A stretch of DNA of 9,891 nt from Oscillospiraceae bacterium (GTDB lineage Bacteria; Bacillota; Clostridia; Oscillospirales; Ruminococcaceae), in assembly GCA_029068025.1 (NCBI GenBank), contig JAIEDJ010000372.1, positions 1-9,891 of the forward strand, given 5' to 3'. This document shows positions 1 through 5,992 of the stretch, piece by piece. The translations under genes were made by a program, and so were the position numbers. The number at the start of each line of letters is the position of its first letter. The first letter of the stretch is position 1. The notes below the pieces were generated by a model. That model saw nothing but the letters and a program-made list of their open reading frames with translations. It ran no database searches and was not told the origin of the DNA.

Positions 1-11
1 CGTTATAGTAT

Positions 12-40
12 ACTATACCAGAAAAAACGGCGTTTGTCAA
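12..40 (-). promoter_or_regulatory. Sigma-A-type promoter pointing out of the left edge
   Basis: On the minus strand, TTGACA (40-35) is followed after exactly 17 nt by TATAGT (17-12), so 11 of 12 hexamer positions match consensus. It would start transcription at or just beyond position 1 and drive a gene outside the window. This suggests the next gene has its own promoter and does not depend only on read-through from the MBL hydrolase. The -10 box lies in a perfect 14-nt palindrome, TATAGTATACTATA (4-17), which could be an operator; that part is speculation. Positions 41-149, between this promoter and the MBL stop codon, are AT-rich and hold no gene I can support and no clear terminator. Confidence 0.7.
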
Positions 41-149
41 GCGGTTTGCCCAAAAACAGCAGCTTTCAGGGCGCTTTTTGTCAATTTATCCAATTTTTAT
101 TAAAATTTTGGAAAAAGAATAAGCACATCTGTGAAAAAACAGCAAATCC

Positions 150-785
150 TCATCCGTCAATTTCCGCAAGATACGGATTGCGGAGCTTTTCCGTTTCGAG
201 ATCGGTGCTTTCCCCGTGACCGCACAGCAAGGTATAATTTCCCCGAATACCGCGTATCTTTTGCAGCGATTCCATCATCATGCGTCCGCTGCCCGAGAAT
301 CCGTCGGTTCTGCCCGCGCTGCCGCGGAAAATAACGTCCCCCGTGAATATCACGCCAAACTGCTCGCAAAACAGCAGACAGCTCCCCGCCGTATGCCCGG
401 GAGCCGCCATAACGCGAAACTCCACGCCGCACACCGAGAATGTTTCTCCGTCCGTGAAAACGTGATCCGGCGTTATCGGCGCGAACTCCGTGCCCTGCAT
501 GAACCACGCCCAGCTCTTGTCGGCACTCCCCAGCATTTCCGCGTCAAAGTCAGGCGCATATACTGGCGCTCCCGAAAGCGCTTTCAGCGCGGAAACCCCC
601 GCGAAGTGGTCGAAATGCCCGTGCGTGATGACGATACCGCCGATCTCCATATCATTGGAGTCCAGCACCGCCTCCACCTCTCCCGAAGAAGCCGGATCCA
701 CCACAACAGCCTTGTTCCCATCCGCGGGGATAATATAGCAATTTGAAGCCAGCGCGCCAAGCGGAAGCCGCATTATATTTTCCAT
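150..785 (-). CDS. Metallo-beta-lactamase-fold hydrolase (glyoxalase II-like)
   Basis: A 211-aa cytosolic protein of the MBL superfamily, resembling the small YcbL/glyoxalase II-like hydrolases that cleave thioesters such as hydroxyacyl-glutathione or related thiol adducts. The full dinuclear metal site is visible: THGHFDH at residues 54-60 (H55, H57, D59, H60), H131 in APGHTAGS, D150 in TGD and H190 in CGHGE. The segment FRGSAGRTD (153-161) is typical of this subgroup. The length fits the single-domain YcbL-like type and is shorter than true glyoxalase II, which has an extra C-terminal substrate domain. The ATG start is supported by AAGGAG (800-795) 9 nt upstream. It is the last gene of the recJ-rel-MBL cluster and is separated from rel by 405 nt of repeats. 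The fold and metal site are clear; the natural substrate is unknown. Confidence 0.93.
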   Translation of the reverse strand: MENIMRLPLGALASNCYIIPADGNKAVVVDPASSGEVEAVLDSNDMEIGGIVITHGHFDHFAGVSALKALSGAPVYAPDFDAEMLGSADKSWAWFMQGTEFAPITPDHVFTDGETFSVCGVEFRVMAAPGHTAGSCLLFCEQFGVIFTGDVIFRGSAGRTDGFSGSGRMMMESLQKIRGIRGNYTLLCGHGESTDLETEKLRNPYLAEIDG

Positions 786-808
786 CGTATCAAACTCCTT
801 ATTTTAAA

Positions 809-930
809 GAATTTCAAAATTCTCAATTGGCGGCACGCTTCACTTCGCTACGCTTCGTTACGCTTAGCCGTCAATTGAGAACCGGTCGAAAATTTTTCTT
901 AAGAAAAATTTTCGACACTTTTTGAAATTC
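809..930. repeat. Three-way-junction intergenic repeat, copy 1
   Basis: This 122-nt element pairs with itself almost completely. A closing helix of 11 bp (809-819 with 920-930, GAATTTCAAAA/TTTTGAAATTC) surrounds two arms. Arm 1 starts directly at 820: 10 bp (820-829/872-881), one mismatch (830/871), then 4 bp (831-834/867-870), with a 32-nt loop. Arm 2 is a perfect 32-nt palindrome (885-916). The linkers are CCG (882-884) and ACT (917-919). On the mRNA (minus) strand the element ends 8 nt before the AAGGAG of the MBL gene. It belongs to the same family as 970-1091 and 5464-5598. Its function is unknown; a non-autonomous mobile element or a leader RNA structure are both possible. Confidence 0.85.
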
Positions 931-1142
931 ATGCGCTTTTACAATGTTGATCTTGCCGATTTATTTAAAAAATTTCAAAATTCTCAATTGGCGGCACGCT
1001 TCACTTCGCTACGCTTCGTTACGCTTAGCCGTCAATTGAGAACCGGTCGAAAATTTTTCTTAAGAAAAATTTTCGACACTTTTTGAAATTCATGCGCTTT
1101 TACAATGTTGATCTTGCCGATCGATTTAAAAAATTTCAAAAT
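821..1142. repeat. 161-bp tandem duplication carrying two copies of the structured repeat
   Basis: Positions 821-981 and 982-1142 are direct repeats with 159 of 161 bases identical. The first 140 bases are identical, then TT (961-962) is replaced by CG (1122-1123). Each unit holds most of a three-way-junction element plus a tail around GTTGATCTTGCC. A third unit begins after 1127 and breaks off at about 1144. The near identity points to a recent duplication by slippage or unequal recombination. The duplication fills most of the 405-nt gap between rel and the MBL gene, where no gene is present. Confidence 0.9.
970..1091. repeat. Three-way-junction intergenic repeat, copy 2
   Basis: A near-perfect tandem copy of the element at 809-930, offset by 161 nt. 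Both arms and both linkers are identical to copy 1, and the arm 2 palindrome is at 1046-1077. The only change is at the outermost base pair of the closing helix, where A970 faces C1091, leaving 10 bp. The flank TTATTTAAAA (961-970) that precedes it resembles the flank of the other copies, so it appears to belong to the repeat. Confidence 0.85.
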
Positions 1143-1146
1143 TCCC

Positions 1147-1186
1147 GCGTATTTAAAACATTTATCTTGACGCGAGAGCCTTTACT
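1147..1186. repeat. About 40-nt intergenic repeat unit beside the rel stop codon
   Basis: This 40-nt stretch aligns without gaps with the two tandem units at 5870-5909 and 5910-5949. Shared features are GCG at the start, TTTAAAAC near the middle in two of the three, CTTG/CTCT-GCG, and a CCTTT(A/G) end. It lies 4 nt past the rel stop codon. Units of this family accompany each three-way-junction element, so the two probably spread as one composite repeat. Confidence 0.6.
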
Positions 1187-1190
1187 GCAA

Positions 1191-3371
1191 TCACGCCTTG
1201 CCGGTTCTGTCCGCCGATACCACACCCGGGATCTTTTTCAGCCGCGCCATAACGTTCGCAAGCTGCTCCACTCCCGCGATCTCAATAGTGATAAGCAGAT
1301 TTGTGTTTCCATTTTTCAGTCTGTGCATATTCATCTCGTGCATAGGGATATGATTCATCGCGATAGCCGCTGTTATATCCGCGATGACCGAGGACTTCTG
1401 CTCCGCAACGATATCGATAGTCGCGCGGTAGGTGGAATCGTCCACACCCGCCCAGCTCGCCTTGATCCAGCGCTCGCGGTTTTCCTCGCTGTCCATATTG
1501 TTGATAACATTTATGCAGTCCTGCTTGTGTATGGAAACACCGAAACCGCGCGTAACAAAGCCGATTATAGGGTCCCCGGGCAGCGGATTGCAGCACTGCG
1601 CAAACTTTATCGCGCAGTTGTCCACACCCTCGATGATGATACCCTTCTGACGAGAACGGCGGTTGGTCTGCTCGATGTTCTCCTCGGGGAGCATCAGATT
1701 CTGCTCCTTCTGAGAACGCGCCTGCGCTTCCTTTATGCGCTGAATGATCTTCGACATCATCACGCCGCCGTAGCCTATCGACGCGTACAGATCGTCCACG
1801 GAGTTCACACGCGCGCGGACCGCCGCGTCCTTGATGATCTCGGGATCAAGCGGAATGCCGTTGCGCTTGAATTCGCGCTCCAGCTCCTCTCTGCCGCATA
1901 CGATATTCTCATCGCGGCGCTCCTTCTTGAACCACGAACGTATCTTTCCCTTTGCCTCGGTGGTCTTGGCGATCTCCAGCCAGTTGCGGTTGGGGCCGTA
2001 ATTCGGCGAGCCGCTCGTGAATATCTCCACGATATCTCCGGTCTTGACCTGATAATCAAACGGAACCATACGTCCGCCGACCTTCGCGCCCGTCATCTTG
2101 TTTCCGACCTCGGTGTGAATAGCGTAAGCAAAGTCAATAACATTAGCACCCAGCGGCAGAGTGAACACGTCGCCCTTAGGCGAGAACACGAACACCTCGT
2201 CCTGCGCCAGATCGTTCTTGATAGCATCGGTTATCTGTTCGACGTCGTCCGCTTCCTGCTGCCGCTCCAGCAGCTGACGGATCCAGTCGAAGCGCTGCTC
2301 TCCAGCGACGCTCCCGCGCAGTCCCGCCTTGTACTTCCAGTGAGCCGCGATACCGTATTGAGCGGTGTTGTGCATCTCCAGCGTACGGATCTGCACCTCA
2401 AACGGGATACCCTCCTTGCCGATAACGGTCGTGTGCAGCGACTGATAGCGGTTGGGCTTGGGAGTAGCGATATAATCCTTGAAGCGGTACGGCAGCGGGC
2501 TGAACAGATCGTGTATAACGCCCAGCACATTATAACACTCGATGACCGACTGCACGATGATACGCACCGCGTAGATATCATATATCTCGTCAAACGGCTT
2601 GTTTTTGACATACATCTTCTTGTATATGCTGAAAATGGACTTCACGCGCCCCTCGATAACGGGCGCGGGCTTGATATCCGTGATCCTCGAGCGGATCCTT
2701 GCGGTTATGTTGTCGATAAAGCTGTCGCGTTCCTCCTTGTGAATGTCGAGCAGGCGCTCTATCTCACGGCAGCCGTAAGGGTCGAGGTAATGGATCGCAA
2801 TAGACTCCATCTCCTCCTTTACGTCGCTCATACCGAGACGGTGCGCGATAGGCGCATAGAAGTTCATGGTCTCCAGCGAGGTCTTGCGCTGCTTATGCGG
2901 CGGTCTGGCGTAAAGCGTGCGCATATTATGCAGTCTGTCCGCCAGCTTTATGATGATGACGCGGATGTCCTTGGACATCGCCATCAGTATTTTGCGGATG
3001 TTCTCCGCCTGCTGCTCTTCCTTGGTGTTCAGCGGCACCTGACCGATCTTGGTGACACCGTCCACCATTAGCGCAACGTCCTCGCCGAATTTCTTTCTGA
3101 TCTCGTCGAGCGTGATGTCCGTATCCTCAACAACGTCGTGCATAAGCGCGGCACATATGGTGTCGGTATCCATGCAGTAATCCAGCAGAATAGACGCGAC
3201 GGACAGCGGGTGAGTGATATACTTCTCCCCCGACGAGCGCATTTGTCCCTCGTGAGCCGTATCGGCAAGAGTATACGCGCGCGTGATCTTGTCAACGTCA
3301 TACTGCTTGTCGCTGGCCTTGATCTTTTTCAGCAGATCGTCAAATTTGATCGTCTTGGATAAGTCTGACAT
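1191..3371 (-). CDS. rel: Bifunctional (p)ppGpp synthetase/hydrolase (Rel/SpoT family)
   Basis: A 726-aa cytosolic stringent-response enzyme that makes (p)ppGpp from ATP plus GDP/GTP and also degrades it. Domains in order: the HD hydrolase, with H54, H78-D79, E82-D83 and KLADRLHNMRTL (142-153); the synthetase, with GRVKSIFSIYKKM (241-253), D265 in YDIYAVR, YQSLHTTV (309-316) and EVQIRT (325-330); TGS at about 391-450; a zinc-finger-type domain with C586, CC 593-594, H615 and C619; and a C-terminal ACT domain at about 650-722. RFKD (296-299) is the signature of bifunctional Rel rather than synthetase-only RelA, and the HD site is intact, so both activities are expected. The length is normal for the family. 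It starts 52 nt after recJ, so co-transcription is likely. The SD (GGAAAG) is weak. A small hairpin (3396-3413) sits between the two genes. Confidence 0.97.
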   Translation of the reverse strand: MSDLSKTIKFDDLLKKIKASDKQYDVDKITRAYTLADTAHEGQMRSSGEKYITHPLSVASILLDYCMDTDTICAALMHDVVEDTDITLDEIRKKFGEDVALMVDGVTKIGQVPLNTKEEQQAENIRKILMAMSKDIRVIIIKLADRLHNMRTLYARPPHKQRKTSLETMNFYAPIAHRLGMSDVKEEMESIAIHYLDPYGCREIERLLDIHKEERDSFIDNITARIRSRITDIKPAPVIEGRVKSIFSIYKKMYVKNKPFDEIYDIYAVRIIVQSVIECYNVLGVIHDLFSPLPYRFKDYIATPKPNRYQSLHTTVIGKEGIPFEVQIRTLEMHNTAQYGIAAHWKYKAGLRGSVAGEQRFDWIRQLLERQQEADDVEQITDAIKNDLAQDEVFVFSPKGDVFTLPLGANVIDFAYAIHTEVGNKMTGAKVGGRMVPFDYQVKTGDIVEIFTSGSPNYGPNRNWLEIAKTTEAKGKIRSWFKKERRDENIVCGREELEREFKRNGIPLDPEIIKDAAVRARVNSVDDLYASIGYGGVMMSKIIQRIKEAQARSQKEQNLMLPEENIEQTNRRSRQKGIIIEGVDNCAIKFAQCCNPLPGDPIIGFVTRGFGVSIHKQDCINVINNMDSEENRERWIKASWAGVDDSTYRATIDIVAEQKSSVIADITAAIAMNHIPMHEMNMHRLKNGNTNLLITIEIAGVEQLANVMARLKKIPGVVSADRTGKA

Positions 3372-3423
3372 ACGAACACCATCTTTCCGGTCACAGACCG
3401 CCCTGCGGCAGTCCGAGAATATA

Positions 3424-5442
3424 TTATTGCAGCAGCTCCCGATTAAGTATCGCGATCAGCCCCTGCTTGAACAAGTCGGTCTTTTCCTTTACGGGAACTA
3501 TCCTCGGGCAGCCGCCGTCTATTTGGATCATTCCCGCCTCGCAAAACGCGTCTAACGTTATGCTCAGCATACAGAAATTCACCGATCCGTCAAACACCGC
3601 CAGCTCCTCGGGCGTTTTCCTGCCGCCGCTTTTCTTGATGAGATCATAGATCTTCATCAGTTCCTCACGCGACTGAGGAACTACTCTCGGCGCAAGCCGC
3701 TTGTCGCAGCCCTCGCCGCGCCGTATCTCCTCATAAACGCGGCTCGCCGCAAAGAATCTGTCCTCGCGGAAGCCCTCCGGACGATAGTCCGAAAGCCTTA
3801 ATTGAACGCTCTCATTGCCGTTGTATTCGTTGATCTCGGCTGACGCGGCAATATCTATCCTTTCGCCGACCTCGGGAAAAAACTTCGCAAACGGCAGCTT
3901 AAAGCTGATAACACGCAGCACAATGCCGTCGTTTTCGATCTCGAAGGACGTGTATTTCCCGTCGCTCAGCGAACGCTTTGACTTTACCGTGCAGCCCCTC
4001 AGCAGAAAAACCGGGACCTCGTTTCGCTCCCCGAACGGCTCAAGCAGCGCCAGCTTCTTCACGTTTTCAAGCGTGAGCTCGTGCCCCGTTATCTCGCCGT
4101 CAATAAGCATACCCGGAGACGGCATTTTCGGATAATTACCGTTTGCGTACTCATGTATCAGCCTTGTGAATTCCCCGACCATATCCGCCGGGAGCGAAAA
4201 ACCGCCCGCGCCCGTGTGACCGCCGAATCTCGTCAGCACCCCGCCGCACGCCGCAAGCATTTTATAGATCGAAAAGCCGTCTATGCTTCTCGCCGACCCG
4301 CGCGCCTCGCCGTTCCGTGACGAGATCATAACGACCGGCTTGCCGTATCTTTCAAGGATCCTCGCGCAGACGATACCGACCACTCCGTTGTGCCAGCCCT
4401 CGCCCGAGAGCACGATAACGCGCTGTTTTAACAGCAGCGGATCCTCGGCGATCTGCTTTTTCACGTCGTCCAGGATCTTGTTTTCTTCCTCGCGGCGCTT
4501 TGCGTTAAGCTCCGACAGCTCCTCGGCTATTCTTCCGGCAGTGTCGCTGTCATCCTCGCACAACATAAGCCTTACCGCCTTGTCCGCCGTGGAGATACGC
4601 CCCGCCGCGTTGATACGCGGACACACCGTAAACGCCAGATCGGTAGACGTGATATTCCCGCAGCCGCGCCCCGCCGACCTTATCAGCTGAGCCAGACCCG
4701 CGTTCTGCTCATTTCGTATGCTCTCCAGTCCGCGCTGAACGATAAAGCGGTTCTCGCCCTTAAGCGGCATAACGTCGCCGATAGTTGCGACAGCCGCGAG
4801 ATCCGCGTATCTGTCAAGCACAAAATCCTCGTCGCCCTCCAGCGCGATCAACAGCTTCAATACCACACCCGCGCCGCACAGCTCCTTAAACGGCGACATA
4901 TCGTCAGCGCGGTTCGGATCGACGCACGCGGCGCACTCTGGCAGCTTTTCTCCGGGCTGATGGTGATCGGTAACAGCAAGCTCCACACCGTTTTCCTTAA
5001 GAAACCGCGCCTCTTCTATTGCCGAAATGCCGTTATCAACGGTAATTATAAGCTCCGCGCCCCGATCAACGAGCTTTTTCAGCGCTTCGATATTCATTCC
5101 GTAGCCTTCGCTGCGGTCGGGTATGTAGAAATCCACGTCTGCGCCCTGCGCCTCCAGATAACCGTACAGCATAGCGGTCGCCGCCGTGCCGTCACAGTCG
5201 TAGTCGCCGTAGACCACGATCTTCTTATCTTCGTTCAGCGCGTTCTCGACGACCTCCACAAGGCTTTTCATATCGCTCAGCAGAAACGGGTCTGAGAGCT
5301 TTCCGCAGGAGAAGAATTCCCTTGCGAGATCCATTGAAACTATCCCGCGCCTTATCAGAATCCCGCCGAGAAAGTCCCCGAATTCACGTACTATCTCACT
5401 TTCGGGACTTATCGGCGACTCGGATACGATCCATTTTTTCAA
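3424..5442 (-). CDS. recJ: Single-stranded-DNA-specific exonuclease RecJ
   Basis: A 672-aa 5'-3' single-strand DNA exonuclease of the DHH phosphoesterase family, acting in recombination repair and mismatch repair. Catalytic motifs are present: YGDYDCDG (78-85, with D80, D82 and D84), D136 in TVDNG, DHH (159-161) and D223 in ATIGDV. PRINAAGR (275-282) is a RecJ signature. The DHHA1 part carries GWHNGVVG (349-356) and GGHTGAGG (407-414). An OB-like region and a C-terminal extension follow. The start codon is TTG (5442-5440), with AAGGAG (5455-5450) 7 nt upstream; no ATG in frame fits better. A structured repeat ends 8 nt before this SD. In transcription order it is the first gene of the recJ-rel-MBL group. 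Confidence 0.96.
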   Translation of the reverse strand: MKKWIVSESPISPESEIVREFGDFLGGILIRRGIVSMDLAREFFSCGKLSDPFLLSDMKSLVEVVENALNEDKKIVVYGDYDCDGTAATAMLYGYLEAQGADVDFYIPDRSEGYGMNIEALKKLVDRGAELIITVDNGISAIEEARFLKENGVELAVTDHHQPGEKLPECAACVDPNRADDMSPFKELCGAGVVLKLLIALEGDEDFVLDRYADLAAVATIGDVMPLKGENRFIVQRGLESIRNEQNAGLAQLIRSAGRGCGNITSTDLAFTVCPRINAAGRISTADKAVRLMLCEDDSDTAGRIAEELSELNAKRREEENKILDDVKKQIAEDPLLLKQRVIVLSGEGWHNGVVGIVCARILERYGKPVVMISSRNGEARGSARSIDGFSIYKMLAACGGVLTRFGGHTGAGGFSLPADMVGEFTRLIHEYANGNYPKMPSPGMLIDGEITGHELTLENVKKLALLEPFGERNEVPVFLLRGCTVKSKRSLSDGKYTSFEIENDGIVLRVISFKLPFAKFFPEVGERIDIAASAEINEYNGNESVQLRLSDYRPEGFREDRFFAASRVYEEIRRGEGCDKRLAPRVVPQSREELMKIYDLIKKSGGRKTPEELAVFDGSVNFCMLSITLDAFCEAGMIQIDGGCPRIVPVKEKTDLFKQGLIAILNRELLQ

Positions 5443-5463
5443 TACGATGCTCCTTATTTAAAA

Positions 5464-5598
5464 GAATTTCAAAATTCGCACTTGACTGCACGCTCTGCTC
5501 CGCGCTTTGCGCTCCGCTCCGCTTAGCAGCCAAGTGCGAACCGGTCGAAAAAATTTTTTTATTATTTGTTAAAATTTTTTCGACACTTTTTGAAATTC
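5464..5598. repeat. Three-way-junction intergenic repeat, copy 3 (recJ leader)
   Basis: This 135-nt element has the same plan as 809-930 but a different arm sequence. The closing helix is 11 bp (5464-5474/5588-5598), identical in sequence. Arm 1 is 10 bp (5475-5484/5531-5540), one mismatch (5485/5530) and 4 bp (5486-5489/5526-5529). Arm 2 is 14 bp (5544-5557/5571-5584) with a 13-nt loop. The linkers CCG (5541-5543) and ACT (5585-5587) match copy 1. Three base pairs of arm 1 differ from copy 1 and all three remain paired, which is direct covariation. The element ends 8 nt before the AAGGAG of recJ on the mRNA strand. Confidence 0.85.
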
Positions 5599-5611
5599 AC
5601 TGCTCTATCGT

Positions 5612-5735
5612 GCGAATATCTTGGCGTAAAATCCTTTGCTACGCGTTTATCGTGTTGATCTCAGCTTAGGCACTTTGTGCCGTTTTTGTCTCGTTGACCT
5701 CGGCTGGTTTTATAATGTTGACGAGGGCTGTTGAT
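5612..5735. repeat. Degenerate run of about 40-nt repeat units
   Basis: Between copy 3 and copy 4 of the structured repeat lies a string of related fragments: GCG...CTTGGCGTAAAATCCTTTGCT (5612-5640), then CGCGTTTATCGTGTTGATCTC (5642 onward), then weaker echoes around CGTTGACCTCGGCT (5691-5704) and ATAATGTTGACGAGGG. They match parts of the clean units at 5870-5949. I see no coding sequence here. Confidence 0.5.
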
Positions 5736-5742
5736 TTAAAAA

Positions 5743-5864
5743 AAATTTCAAAACCGGCGGGCAAAGACCGCCTAGCCGATCCCCCACGGCTACGCTCCGT
5801 GAGCGTTTTGCGAAGCATAATGCGTGCACTCCGCTCCGCCGCGTGGAACCGCTTTTTGAAATTT
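5743..5864. repeat. Divergent fourth copy of the structured repeat
   Basis: The ends form an 11-bp inverted repeat, AAATTTCAAAA (5743-5753) with TTTTGAAATTT (5854-5864), matching the closing helix of the other copies, and the total length (122 nt) equals copies 1 and 2. The interior is unrelated and GC-rich. It can form a 5-bp hairpin (5756-5760/5768-5772) and a longer-range CCACG/CGTGG stem (5784-5788/5842-5846). On the + side it is followed by two clean 40-nt units, as expected for the composite. It could be a separate subfamily or a copy whose interior was replaced. Confidence 0.55.
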
Positions 5865-5869
5865 CTCCT

Positions 5870-5949
5870 GCGTGTTTAAAACGTTGTTCTTGGCGTAAGA
5901 TCCTTTGCTGCGCGTTTACCATGTTGATCTCTGCGTGAGAGCCTTTGTT
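5870..5949. repeat. Two tandem 40-nt repeat units downstream of purB
   Basis: Units 5870-5909 and 5910-5949 align without gaps. Both start with GCG and pass through GTTTA(A/C) and a GTTG segment, then TGCGT or GGCGT, and end in CCTTTG(C/T)T. A third member is at 1147-1186. They lie 43 nt past the purB stop codon. No clear rho-independent terminator for purB is visible in this stretch. Confidence 0.65.
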
Positions 5950-5992
5950 GCGCCGCAGCAACTAACTGCTAGCAACTATTCCCTAATAACTA

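Noticed and set aside
48..72. GCCC/GGGC stem as terminator of the MBL gene
   Set aside because: Only 4 bp with a 17-nt loop, and it lies close to the next promoter. Too weak to call.
885..916. The 32-nt palindrome as a rho-independent terminator for rel
   Set aside because: The stem is AT-rich and no long T-run follows it on the minus strand. It is one arm of a larger repeated structure found in several places, so a terminator is not the best explanation, although some attenuation is possible.
1083..3071. 662-codon open frame on the plus strand
   Set aside because: It is antisense to rel, whose domains and catalytic residues are complete. The translation shows no recognisable fold and is rich in R, L, H and V, as expected for a frame opposite a real gene.
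5612..5949. CRISPR-like array formed by the 40-nt units
   Set aside because: The units are degenerate and directly adjacent without unique spacers of constant length, and no cas genes are present.
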